From: Pseudidiomarina mangrovi
Lineage (GTDB): Bacteria > Pseudomonadota > Gammaproteobacteria > Enterobacterales > Alteromonadaceae
Direction of reading: 5' to 3'
DNA: 64,000 nucleotides
NCBI RefSeq assembly: GCF_003999375.1
Contig: NZ_RJLC01000016.1
Coordinates: 186,001-250,000 of the forward strand
The notes under the pieces are model-generated. The model did not search any database and was not told the DNA's origin. It saw only the letters and a program-made list of their open reading frames with translations. Made by a program: the position numbers and the translations under genes. How positions within the stretch are numbered: the first letter of the stretch is position 1; each line of letters begins with the position of its first letter. Positions 43,905-51,946 of this stretch are shown piece by piece.

Positions 43905-45389
43905 ATGCAATTAATCGAAACGCCGCACCTGAATCTTGATTACAGCTTCCAAGGCCTCACTGATGAGCAGCTGGAAGCGTACGCAAAAAAACGACTGCCG
44001 AAAAACTTCGACCAACTCAAGCAGCAGCTCATCAAAGGCGAGTTCAAGAACGCCAGCGAGCAACGCCCAGTCACCCACACCCTGTGTCGCAGCATCCACA
44101 GCGTCATAAGAGCCGGCAACGGCAAGAACCGCTTCACCGAAATAGTGCGAACGCTCAGAAGCGGCAAGTGGCTCGGCGCCACCGGCAAACCCATTAAAGA
44201 CGTGGTCAACATTGGCGTCGGCGGCAGCGACCTCGGTCCGATGATGGGCTCGTTCGCGCTCAAAGAATTCGCCGACGACGCCAGCCTGCACAACCTCAAA
44301 GTGCACTTCGTCAGCAGCATGGACGGCGGCCAACTGTACGCCGTACTGCCCATCGTCGACCCCGAAACCACGCTGTTTATCATCGCCAGCAAGAGCTTCG
44401 GCACCCCCGACACGCTGGCCAACGTCGACACCGTGATGGAGTGGGCGCAGCTCACTATCCCGCACGAACAATGGCTGCAACACCACGTCATTGGCGTATC
44501 CGCCAACAACCAAGCCATGACCGACTTCGGCATTCCGGCCAAGAACCAGCTCAGCTTTGCCGACTCGGTAGGCGGCCGTTACAGCTTGTGGAGCGCCATT
44601 GGCCTGCCGATTGCGCTGACCATCGGCAGCCACCAGTTCGGGCGCATGCTCGACGGCGCCCAGCAAATGGACGAACACTTTAACCGCCAGCCCCTTAAGC
44701 AGAATATTCCGCTGATGATGGCGCTCATTGGCGTGTACAACCGCGAAGAACGCAACATCAACAACCTGGCGATATTGCCGTACGATGGGCGCTTAAGAAA
44801 CCTGCCCAACTATCTGCAGCAGCTCGACATGGAAAGCAACGGCAAGCAAAGCAGCTACGACAACAAGGCCATCAGCTACGCCACCGCGCCCATTATCTGG
44901 GGCGGCTTCGGGCCGAACGGGCAGCACGCGTTCTTTCAGCATCTGCACCAGGGCTATGACATGTTCACCGCCGATTTCATCGCCATATTGCACCGCGACG
45001 CGCCGGGCTTCGACTTCTCGGTGCAGCAATCGCTACGTGAGCAGCAGCGCCTAGCGGTAGCCAACTGCCTCGCGCACCGCCGCCTGATGTGGCAAGGCAG
45101 CCAAAAGAGCCAAGACCCGCGCAACAATTATCCGGGCGCTAAGCCGAGCAACCTGATTTTTCTCGACGAGCTCAACCCCAGCAGCCTCGGCGCGCTAATT
45201 GCCGCCTACGAGCACAAAGTATTCACCCAAGGCGTGATTTGGGGCCTGAACAGCTTTGACCAACCCGGCGTTGAGCTGGGTAAAAAGGTTGCGGCTGAGA
45301 TCCATGAGGCGATTGACCACATGGACACAGCGCAACAGCCGTCGCAGAGCTTCGACCCCAGCACCGACCACATTATCAAGCGCATGTAA
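43905..45389 (+). CDS. pgi: Glucose-6-phosphate isomerase
   Basis: A 494-residue phosphoglucose isomerase interconverting glucose-6-phosphate and fructose-6-phosphate. Motifs: DVVNIGVGGSDLGPMM (about 105), IIASKSFGTPDTLAN (sugar-phosphate site), GGRYSLWSAIGLPIAL signature and FDQPGVELGKKVA at the C-terminus. It is shorter at the N-terminus than E. coli Pgi (549 aa). The frame opens at 43839, but similarity starts at ATG 43905 (MQLIETPHLNLDY). The stop overlaps the rfaH ATG by one base (TAATG). It feeds hexose phosphates to the polysaccharide locus downstream. Confidence 0.95.
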   Translation: MQLIETPHLNLDYSFQGLTDEQLEAYAKKRLPKNFDQLKQQLIKGEFKNASEQRPVTHTLCRSIHSVIRAGNGKNRFTEIVRTLRSGKWLGATGKPIKDVVNIGVGGSDLGPMMGSFALKEFADDASLHNLKVHFVSSMDGGQLYAVLPIVDPETTLFIIASKSFGTPDTLANVDTVMEWAQLTIPHEQWLQHHVIGVSANNQAMTDFGIPAKNQLSFADSVGGRYSLWSAIGLPIALTIGSHQFGRMLDGAQQMDEHFNRQPLKQNIPLMMALIGVYNREERNINNLAILPYDGRLRNLPNYLQQLDMESNGKQSSYDNKAISYATAPIIWGGFGPNGQHAFFQHLHQGYDMFTADFIAILHRDAPGFDFSVQQSLREQQRLAVANCLAHRRLMWQGSQKSQDPRNNYPGAKPSNLIFLDELNPSSLGALIAAYEHKVFTQGVIWGLNSFDQPGVELGKKVAAEIHEAIDHMDTAQQPSQSFDPSTDHIIKRM

Positions 45390-45985
45390 TGACTAAACTG
45401 CCTGCCCCTGAAAAGGCCGCCGCACCGGCCGCGAAACAAACCGCCGCCAAAGCCGCCGAAGCCACAACCTACCAGCCGCCACAAAGCAAATGGTACGTAG
45501 TGCGCGCCAAACCACGGCAAGAACTGCGCGCACTGGCAAACCTGCAAAACCAGCAGATCGAAGCCTTTATGCCGCAAATCAAGGTGACCAAGCTGCGCCG
45601 CGGCAAACGCACGCAAACCGTGGAGCCGATGTTCCCGGGCTACCTGTTTATCGAGTTAGACCACTATCAAACCGCGTATTACAAAGTTCGCAGCACCTAC
45701 GGGGTGGCGAAAATCCTCACTTTTGGTGAGCAACCCGCCATCGTGCCGCCGGCGCTCATAGAAGAGCTACAAAACATTAGTGCGGAAACCACCCAAGGCG
45801 TCAGCGAAAACTTACCGACTATTGGGCAGCGCATGGAGATCACCGAGGGGCCGTTTAAGGGCATGCTTGGCAAGATCATCGAACTCGACGGCGATAGCCG
45901 CTGCGTGGTGTTATTGGAGTGGCTGCAAAGCGAAGTCAAAGGCCACTTCAGCTATAGCGAATTACGCAAAGCAGACCAGCCGTAA
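45389..45985 (+). CDS. rfaH: RfaH/NusG-family transcription antiterminator
   Basis: A 198-residue NusG paralogue. The NGN domain starts at about residue 34 (KWYVVRAKPRQELRALANL) with FPGYLFIEL and VRSTYGVAKIL. A KOW-like C-terminal segment (GQRMEITEGPFKGMLGKIIELDG) follows. An Ala/Lys-rich extension of about 33 residues precedes the NGN domain, unlike E. coli RfaH (162 aa). RfaH is recruited by ops elements and suppresses termination in long polysaccharide operons. A perfect ops lies 140 nt downstream, at the head of the capsule-type locus, which strongly supports this call over plain NusG. Confidence 0.9.
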   Translation: MTKLPAPEKAAAPAAKQTAAKAAEATTYQPPQSKWYVVRAKPRQELRALANLQNQQIEAFMPQIKVTKLRRGKRTQTVEPMFPGYLFIELDHYQTAYYKVRSTYGVAKILTFGEQPAIVPPALIEELQNISAETTQGVSENLPTIGQRMEITEGPFKGMLGKIIELDGDSRCVVLLEWLQSEVKGHFSYSELRKADQP

Positions 45986-46011
45986 GTTTGTAAGGTTTTG
46001 TTAAAATTGCG

Positions 46012-46040
46012 TTGTGACAGATCCCCCAATGTGCTTTAAT
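46012..46040 (+). promoter_or_regulatory. Probable promoter of the polysaccharide operon
   Basis: TTGTGA (46012-46017), a 17-nt spacer and TTTAAT (46035-46040). It lies 60 nt before the JUMPstart element, so the leader RNA would carry ops. Confidence 0.6.
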
Positions 46041-46099
46041 AGCAAGGTTTTCAGGGCTATTTACCGCCAAAGAAAAACGCACAAAAATTACACAAAAAC

Positions 46100-46136
46100 C
46101 AGCATCTAGGGGCTGCATCCTAGGGGCGGTAGCGTG
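46100..46136 (+). promoter_or_regulatory. JUMPstart element with ops site
   Basis: The core GGCGGTAGCGTG at 46125-46136 is the ops element recognised by RfaH-bound RNA polymerase. The upstream part (CAGCATCTAGGGGCTG, 46100-46115) resembles the JUMPstart sequence of enterobacterial capsule and O-antigen operons. The remaining leader (46137-46266) is AT-rich and otherwise unremarkable. Confidence 0.93.
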
Positions 46137-46266
46137 CCAAACGCAGCAAACCTTTACACAAACACGGTCAATTTTTACACAAGCCTCACTTGCAAAGTGG
46201 CCAAGAAATGCTACTCTTATAAGCGTCTTTTGGCCAAAAGATACGGAAATTTTCCAAGGAGTTTTT

Positions 46267-46536
46267 ATGAACAAAATTATTGCATTAGTTGCTGCGGCAG
46301 CTTTAGTTGCGTCGCCAATGAGCTTCGCACAAGAACCAGTAGGTGGCGCGGGCGGCGCTGGTGTTAGCGCTGCTCAGGTTGCTGCCGGTGGTACTTTTGC
46401 CTTCAGCCAAGCAGTCCTTGCGATAGCAATTGGATTGGGTGTGGCTTACACGGTCACGATTAAAGATGATGTAGCTGTCATCATCGTGCCACCACCGCCA
46501 CCACCACCAACAACTACCACAACGACCACGAACTAA
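46267..46536 (+). CDS. Small exported YjbE/GfcA-like protein
   Basis: An 89-residue protein with a signal peptide (MNKIIALVAAAALVASPMSFA), a Gly/Ala-rich segment, one hydrophobic stretch (FSQAVLAIAIGLGVAYTVTI) and a tail of seven Pro then seven Thr. The Thr-rich ending and the place at the head of a yjbEFGH/gfcABCD-like set suggest the YjbE/GfcA family; its role in exopolysaccharide production is unclear. TTTCCAAGGAG precedes the ATG. Confidence 0.65.
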   Translation: MNKIIALVAAAALVASPMSFAQEPVGGAGGAGVSAAQVAAGGTFAFSQAVLAIAIGLGVAYTVTIKDDVAVIIVPPPPPPPTTTTTTTN

Positions 46537-46553
46537 TCAGTGGTCCTGTGTTG

Positions 46554-46579
46554 AAAAGCCGCCATTGAGCGGCTTTTTT
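46554..46579 (+). terminator. Intrinsic terminator inside the polysaccharide operon
   Basis: Stem AAAAGCCGC / GCGGCTTTT with a 6-nt loop, followed by T residues. Located 18 nt after the YjbE-like gene and before the GfcB-GfcC gene. RfaH recruited at ops would be expected to allow read-through. Confidence 0.85.
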
Positions 46580-46642
46580 ATTTTCTAGAGAGTAGAACCA
46601 ATAATAATTAAGATTATGCTCCTATACCTACCCCCATACCCA

Positions 46643-48166
46643 ATGCTTGGTAAACCCCTCAAATTCGCTGCGGCGGCGCTGACCGCGTTGACCTTAGCCA
46701 GTTGTGCGCAGGTGGCGGAGATTGAGCGCGCTGACGTAAAACAGCTGTTATTACTCGATGTGGGTAACGTGCCGCAAAATACCGTCGACCCAGTGTGGTA
46801 TGCCGCTGTATCGGCAGGCTTAATGCTGTGGCCAGACAACCAACAAACAGTGCAAGAGCCGCAAGACATTGTCTTAAGCCCAGAGCAAATACGCGAAATA
46901 CCCTTTGCTGCGAATTACTTCCGGTTAGAAAACCAGGTACAGATTTTAGCTATTTTGGCGTTCCCTAACCGCATTGGTGATGACCCCAGTTCGGTACGCT
47001 TGCAATGGGCCACGCAATATAACGACGCCGCCGAAACGGATGCCGTAGGTCGTTTACTGTCCCTAGAACTATTATTCGCCCAGCCGTCGGCCAGCCATTT
47101 TGCCGGTGATAACAGCGCGTTGCTTTGCTATGGCAAAGCCGCCCAAGGCTTGTTAGACGCCGCCAGCTGCCCACAGCAAGGGCAGTGGGCCTACGATATG
47201 ACCCTGCAGATTGATGCCACTGACCAAACCGCGCAAGCGCTCAGCTACGATACCCGTGAAAGCGCCACAGTCAGCTACCAAGTGGTCAGCACCACCGCGC
47301 AGTTGACAATGCCCAATGGCGAGTCAGTACGCGCTTGGCATGTGCGCGAGCAGGCCAATGACGGCCGCTTTAGCAACGACTTTTACTTAGACCCGCGCAA
47401 CGGCAAATCACTAAAGGCCAAGCAATGGCTGGGCTCAATGCTGGGCTATTTAGAGTCGGAGCAGGTGGTGCTGTGGGCAACCCCAGCAACAGCCGCTGCG
47501 CCGCCGCTGCCCAATTTGCAACAGGTGAATACCTCGGTGGGCCCGGTGCAGGTGCTACCCGGTGCTCGCATGGCCGCGCTGTACGATGCGCTGAATCAGG
47601 CCAGCAGCAGCGCCAACTATTTCTCGCCGCTGCTGCGGGTACATAGCTGCGAACTCGAGCAGCAGTTGCAGGCGCGTAAAGCCGGTATGCTGGTGCGACT
47701 GCGCTTGTTACAACAAAGCTACCGCGCCGATGGCAACCAGCAAGGCCTGCAAGCCGCCGAAGCGCTCGAACAGCAATTTAACAGCTGGCCGCTTAAAGCC
47801 ACCTACCTCCATGGCTTTAGCGCCGCGAAAAGCCGTTTCGATTTAGCTCTAAACCCCAAGTTGCCGCAGTCAGAGCAAGCCAATTGCCCGGTGAGTTTGG
47901 CCTTTGGTCAGCCGCAGCCAGCGCAAAGTGTGGGTTTGGTGGAGCAGGGTAGCGATAGCGCGTGGGTGATCCGCGCCAATGGTGAGATCCGCAACCTCAA
48001 CCTCGCCAACGAGGACGCGCGAAAACAGCACAGCAGCCTGCTGCAACAACCGAACAGTATTGTGTTTTACGGCATTGATGAGGCGGATTTGCCGCCCGGC
48101 TTCAAAGATTTGAACCAGCAGATGAGCTTGTTCTTGCAGCATTGGGATTTCGCGCATGGCGAGTAA
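46643..48166 (+). CDS. GfcB (YjbF)-GfcC (YjbG) fusion lipoprotein
   Basis: A 507-residue protein. From ATG 46643 it has a lipoprotein signal (KFAAAALTALTLASC). Residues about 22-275 resemble the YjbF/GfcB lipoprotein: WYAAVSAGLMLWPD, then RAWHVREQANDGRFSNDFYLDP and LGYLESEQVV. Residues about 285-507 resemble GfcC/YjbG: VLPGARMAALYDALNQASSS, then LKATYLHGFSAAKSRFDLAL and NSIVFYGIDEADLPPGF. These are separate genes in E. coli. An ATG at 46616 is possible but gives a poor signal peptide. It overlaps the yjbH-like gene. Confidence 0.78.
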   Translation: MLGKPLKFAAAALTALTLASCAQVAEIERADVKQLLLLDVGNVPQNTVDPVWYAAVSAGLMLWPDNQQTVQEPQDIVLSPEQIREIPFAANYFRLENQVQILAILAFPNRIGDDPSSVRLQWATQYNDAAETDAVGRLLSLELLFAQPSASHFAGDNSALLCYGKAAQGLLDAASCPQQGQWAYDMTLQIDATDQTAQALSYDTRESATVSYQVVSTTAQLTMPNGESVRAWHVREQANDGRFSNDFYLDPRNGKSLKAKQWLGSMLGYLESEQVVLWATPATAAAPPLPNLQQVNTSVGPVQVLPGARMAALYDALNQASSSANYFSPLLRVHSCELEQQLQARKAGMLVRLRLLQQSYRADGNQQGLQAAEALEQQFNSWPLKATYLHGFSAAKSRFDLALNPKLPQSEQANCPVSLAFGQPQPAQSVGLVEQGSDSAWVIRANGEIRNLNLANEDARKQHSSLLQQPNSIVFYGIDEADLPPGFKDLNQQMSLFLQHWDFAHGE

Positions 48167-50309
48167 CATGAAGTTCAAAAAAGCTTATCTGCCTGCCCCT
48201 TTAGCCGCAGCCCCTTTAGCCGTGGCAATGGCGACAATGCTTTATCTGCCTGCCCCTTTAGCGGCGGCACAACAGCAGCATCAGCTGCCCTACGCAGCCG
48301 GTGACTACGGCGGGGTGGGGCTGCTACAAACGCCAACGGCGCGCATGAACAAAGAAGGCGAGTTCTCGCTGCATTACAGCGATACCCAAGAGTATCGCCG
48401 TATGGCGGCAACCTTGCAGCTGTTCCCGTGGTTAGAGACATCGGCGCGCTACACCGATATCAGATACCGCCTATACAGCCAAAGCCCCGGCTTCTCGAAT
48501 AATCAAACCCTCAAAGACAAAGGCTTCGATGCCAAAATACTGCTGTGGCAAGAAAGCGATTGGCTGCCGCAAGTAGCAGTCGGTTTTCGTGACCTAGCCG
48601 GCACCGGTATTTTCGCCGGCGAGTATGTGGTAGCGAACAAACGCTTTGGCGATTTTGATTTCAGCTTGGGTATGGGCTGGGGCTATTTAGGCCGCCGCGA
48701 CAACATCAAAAACCCATTTTGTGAAGTGGCAGATCGCTTCTGCGACCGCACCGGCGGTTTCACCGGCAGCGGCGGTAAATTCGAAATTGATAAATGGTTT
48801 CGTGGCCCAGCCGCGCTATTCGGTGGGGTGAATTATTACACGCCATTAGAAGGCTTAACCCTGCAAGCGGAATACGACCCCAACGATTATCAACAAGATA
48901 ATGCCGGCCGAGCCATTGTGGTGGACTCACCATGGAACCTTGGCGCGCATTATGCCTACAGTGACAACCTGAGTTTTAATCTGGGTTATCAGCGCGGCAA
49001 CACCCTGAGTTTTGGTTTTACCCTGCAAACCAACTTCGATACCTTGTGGACGCCAAAAGTGGATCGTCCGCCACGCAAAGCGCAACTAGAGCAATCGCCA
49101 GCGGCCAGCCTCAGCGACGTGGATATGCAGAAGCTCAGCGCCGATATTTTGTTGGAATCAGGCTTTGTAGTGACCGATGTAGCCGAGCAACACAGTACCG
49201 TGACCTTGTATGGCTACCATAGCCGCTTCCGTGACCACGAAAGTGCCGTAGATCGCGCCGCACGAGTTCTGGCCGACAGCTTACCCGAGAGCGCACAACG
49301 TTATGAATTTGCCGAAGTGAGCAATGGCTTTGCGCTCATGCAGCACAATGTAAATGCCGAGCAGTTCAAAAAAGCCTATCGCGGCGAGAGCATGCTGCCG
49401 CTAGAAACTACCGATGCCATCAGTACCAGCAACGTGCGCCGTGGCTCCAATCGTATGTATAGCAGCGCAGAGCAAACCGATAGCGAAGTAACCAACTTCA
49501 CCTATCAGTTTAAGCCCTTTGTCAGCCAGTCCTTCGGTGGCCCAGAAACCTTTGTGTTCTATCAAGTTGGCGTAATGGCCAACCTGAGCTATCAGCTTGA
49601 CGATCATTTTGATATATCGGGTAAAATTGGCCTCAACATTCACAACAACTACGATGAGTTTAACTTCCTGGTTGATGCCTACGCAGAAACGCTGCCACGC
49701 GTACGAACCCGCATACGGGAATACAACGTAGGCACCGACCTGTGGATTGAAGAGCTACAAGCCAACTACAATCATCAATTCAGCGATAACCATTACGCCA
49801 CAGTTTACGCCGGTTACTTTGAACGGATGTTTGCCGGCGTAGGCGCCGAGTACTTGTATCGGCCGCTGAATAGCGATATCGCGCTGGGCTTAGATCTGAA
49901 CTACGTGAAACAACGCGACCCATACAGTGAATTTGGCCTAGAAGATTACAGCGTACTCACCGGTCACGCGTCATTGTATTGGGACTTACCCTATGTAGAT
50001 GACAGCAAGCTGATTGTGCGCGCCGGCCGCTTCTTGGCCAAAGACATAGGCACCCATATTGAATTTACCCATACCTTTAATACCGGCATTACCGCCGGTG
50101 CCTACGCCGCTTTTACCAACGTGAGTGCCGAAGAGTACGGCGAGGGTAGCTTTACCAAAGGCTTTTATTTAACCATTCCGTTTGATGTATTATTCAATGA
50201 ATCTTCTAAAGGGGTCGGCGGTTTTGCTTGGTCACCGCTGTTCCGTGACGGTGGGCAAATGTTGTACCGTAGCCGTCAACTCTATTACATGACTGAATCA
50301 CGAGACTAA
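48156..50309 (+). CDS. YjbH/GfcD-family exopolysaccharide outer-membrane protein
   Basis: A protein of 717 residues (713 if ATG 48168 is used). The YjbH domain follows the signal peptide: GDYGGVGLLQTPTARMNKEGEFSLHY, then FPWLETSARYTDIRYR and GFRDLAGTGIFAGEYVVANK. The large C-terminal barrel ends YYMTESRD. The family forms double-barrel outer-membrane proteins linked to exopolysaccharide secretion. The signal peptide region contains two copies of LPAPLAAA encoded by near-identical REP-like DNA. Confidence 0.85.
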   Translation: MASNMKFKKAYLPAPLAAAPLAVAMATMLYLPAPLAAAQQQHQLPYAAGDYGGVGLLQTPTARMNKEGEFSLHYSDTQEYRRMAATLQLFPWLETSARYTDIRYRLYSQSPGFSNNQTLKDKGFDAKILLWQESDWLPQVAVGFRDLAGTGIFAGEYVVANKRFGDFDFSLGMGWGYLGRRDNIKNPFCEVADRFCDRTGGFTGSGGKFEIDKWFRGPAALFGGVNYYTPLEGLTLQAEYDPNDYQQDNAGRAIVVDSPWNLGAHYAYSDNLSFNLGYQRGNTLSFGFTLQTNFDTLWTPKVDRPPRKAQLEQSPAASLSDVDMQKLSADILLESGFVVTDVAEQHSTVTLYGYHSRFRDHESAVDRAARVLADSLPESAQRYEFAEVSNGFALMQHNVNAEQFKKAYRGESMLPLETTDAISTSNVRRGSNRMYSSAEQTDSEVTNFTYQFKPFVSQSFGGPETFVFYQVGVMANLSYQLDDHFDISGKIGLNIHNNYDEFNFLVDAYAETLPRVRTRIREYNVGTDLWIEELQANYNHQFSDNHYATVYAGYFERMFAGVGAEYLYRPLNSDIALGLDLNYVKQRDPYSEFGLEDYSVLTGHASLYWDLPYVDDSKLIVRAGRFLAKDIGTHIEFTHTFNTGITAGAYAAFTNVSAEEYGEGSFTKGFYLTIPFDVLFNESSKGVGGFAWSPLFRDGGQMLYRSRQLYYMTESRD
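48185..48262 (-). repeat. Diverged REP-like units in the yjbH signal peptide
   Basis: Two identical 21-nt copies of TTATCTGCCTGCCCCTTTAGC, at 48185-48205 and 48242-48262. They differ from the R unit by TC for AG and one extra T. A partial copy (GCAGCCCCTTTAGCC) lies between them. Read as YLPAPLA. Confidence 0.75.
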
Positions 50310-50313
50310 TTCT

Positions 50314-51459
50314 ATGACGAGCTTAAAACATGTCACGCTTATGGCCGCTGCGTTAACCCTCAGCGGCTGCGCCTTCGCCCCAGGTGGACACATTCCAGAT
50401 GCGGGTAGCAACAGTCTGTTTTCAGATACCCCCAACAACAGCAACGTTGAATTTAGCGACGCCGAGCTGAGCAAGTTGGTCAACACCTACAGCATCAGCC
50501 CGATGTTACTGGCTGAGCTGAACGCTAAAACCAGCCAACCCGCGCTGAGCGATGCCCTTGAGCAAGCCCGTAACGGCTATGATTACCGTGTTGGCCGTGG
50601 CGATATCTTAAATATCACCGTGTATAACCACCCTGAATTGACCATTCCAGCTGGCTCGATGCGCAGTTCCATTGAATCAGGTAACTGGGTGCACAACGAC
50701 GGTACTATTTTCTACCCCTACATTGGTACCGTGCATGTAGAAGGCAAGCGGGTGACTGAAATTCGTGATGAGGTGGCCAAACGCCTCGCCAAGTACATTG
50801 AAAGCCCACAAGTAGATGTCACCGTAGCCGGTTTTCGTAGCCAACGCATTTACGTAACCGGCGAAGTGCAACAGCCGGGGGTATTGCCGGTGACCAACGT
50901 GGCCATGACGTTGATTGAGGCGGTGAGCGCTTCGGGTGGCTTAACCCCAGAAGCGGATTGGACCAGCGTGACCTTAACCCGCAACGGCACTGAGCAAAAA
51001 TTCAGTTTGCGTGAGCTTTACCAGCACGGCAACACCGCGCAGAATATCTTGCTGCAACCTAACGACGTAGTGCACGTAGACCGCAACGACCAAAACAAAG
51101 TATTTGTGCTCGGCGAAGTACGCGCACCGAAAAGCTACATGATGGGCCGCAGCGGTATGACTTTGGCTGAAGCTTTAGCCGATGCTGGTGGCTTTTTTGA
51201 AGCAACCGCTAACGCCAGCGGTATTTTCGTGATCCGCCAGGCTGACCCAAGTACTGGCCGTATTGCCGATGTGTACCAACTGAATGCTAAAAATACCACA
51301 GCACTCGTAATGGCCGAGCAGTTCCAGTTACAACAACGCGATATTGTTTACGTAACCGCAGCCCCTGTAGCGCGTTGGAACCGTGTGATTAGCCAAATCC
51401 TGCCGAGCTTAACCGGCTTGTACTCAATTGGCCGTTTCCAAGACGACATTAGAAACTAA
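50314..51459 (+). CDS. wza: Polysaccharide export outer-membrane lipoprotein (Wza)
   Basis: A 381-residue Wza-type export lipoprotein with lipobox LSGC (Cys about 19), a Poly_export domain (YRVGRGDILNITVYNHPELTIP) and SLBB domains (RIYVTGEVQQPGVLPVTNV, then KVFVLGEVRAPKSYMMG). It forms the octameric channel through which the polymer leaves. The next genes, wzb and wzc, complete the export and control module. Confidence 0.93.
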   Translation: MTSLKHVTLMAAALTLSGCAFAPGGHIPDAGSNSLFSDTPNNSNVEFSDAELSKLVNTYSISPMLLAELNAKTSQPALSDALEQARNGYDYRVGRGDILNITVYNHPELTIPAGSMRSSIESGNWVHNDGTIFYPYIGTVHVEGKRVTEIRDEVAKRLAKYIESPQVDVTVAGFRSQRIYVTGEVQQPGVLPVTNVAMTLIEAVSASGGLTPEADWTSVTLTRNGTEQKFSLRELYQHGNTAQNILLQPNDVVHVDRNDQNKVFVLGEVRAPKSYMMGRSGMTLAEALADAGGFFEATANASGIFVIRQADPSTGRIADVYQLNAKNTTALVMAEQFQLQQRDIVYVTAAPVARWNRVISQILPSLTGLYSIGRFQDDIRN

Positions 51460-51476
51460 GGCTCAATAAGCGAATC

Positions 51477-51929
51477 ATGTTCGATAAAATTTTAGTAGTA
51501 TGCCTTGGCAATATCTGCCGCAGCCCAACAGGTGAGTTTGCGCTGAAACGGCTATTACCCGACAAACACATAGCCTCGGCCGGGCTGCAAGCCATGAAGC
51601 ACAGCGATGGTAATGGCTGGGATATGGATAAAGCAGCTCGCGCCGTGGCCGAAAGAAATGGTTTAGTTTGCCCAACCCACCAGGCGCAGCAGCTTAGCCG
51701 TGAACTGATTGGTCAGTATGACTTAATTTTAGTGATGGAACATCAACAGCGCAGTCATATTAGCCAGCGCTACCCCGAAGCCACAGCTAAAACCATGCTT
51801 TTAGGGCATTGGCTTCAGGCAAACGGCAAAGAAATACCCGACCCATACAAAAAGAGCGATGACGTGTATCAGCACGTTTTCGAACTCATAGACCAAGCTT
51901 GTAGCGCTTGGGCTAAAAAGCTTTCATAA
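51477..51929 (+). CDS. wzb: Low-molecular-weight protein tyrosine phosphatase (Wzb)
   Basis: A 150-residue phosphatase with the P-loop VCLGNICRSPTGEF (Cys9, Arg15) and the DPYKKSDD general-acid loop near residue 121. Wzb dephosphorylates the tyrosine kinase Wzc, and cycling of both is needed for high-molecular-weight polymer. It lies between wza and wzc. Confidence 0.93.
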   Translation: MFDKILVVCLGNICRSPTGEFALKRLLPDKHIASAGLQAMKHSDGNGWDMDKAARAVAERNGLVCPTHQAQQLSRELIGQYDLILVMEHQQRSHISQRYPEATAKTMLLGHWLQANGKEIPDPYKKSDDVYQHVFELIDQACSAWAKKLS

Positions 51930-51946
51930 ATAAAGGTAACAGCAAC

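Noticed and set aside
44690-44702. REP-like CCAGCCCCTTAAGC inside pgi
   Set aside because: Only about half of the unit matches and the residues (RQPLKQN) lie in a normal pgi region; probably chance.
46137-46266. A riboswitch in the polysaccharide operon leader
   Set aside because: No recognisable aptamer. The leader is explained by JUMPstart/ops and an AT-rich stretch.
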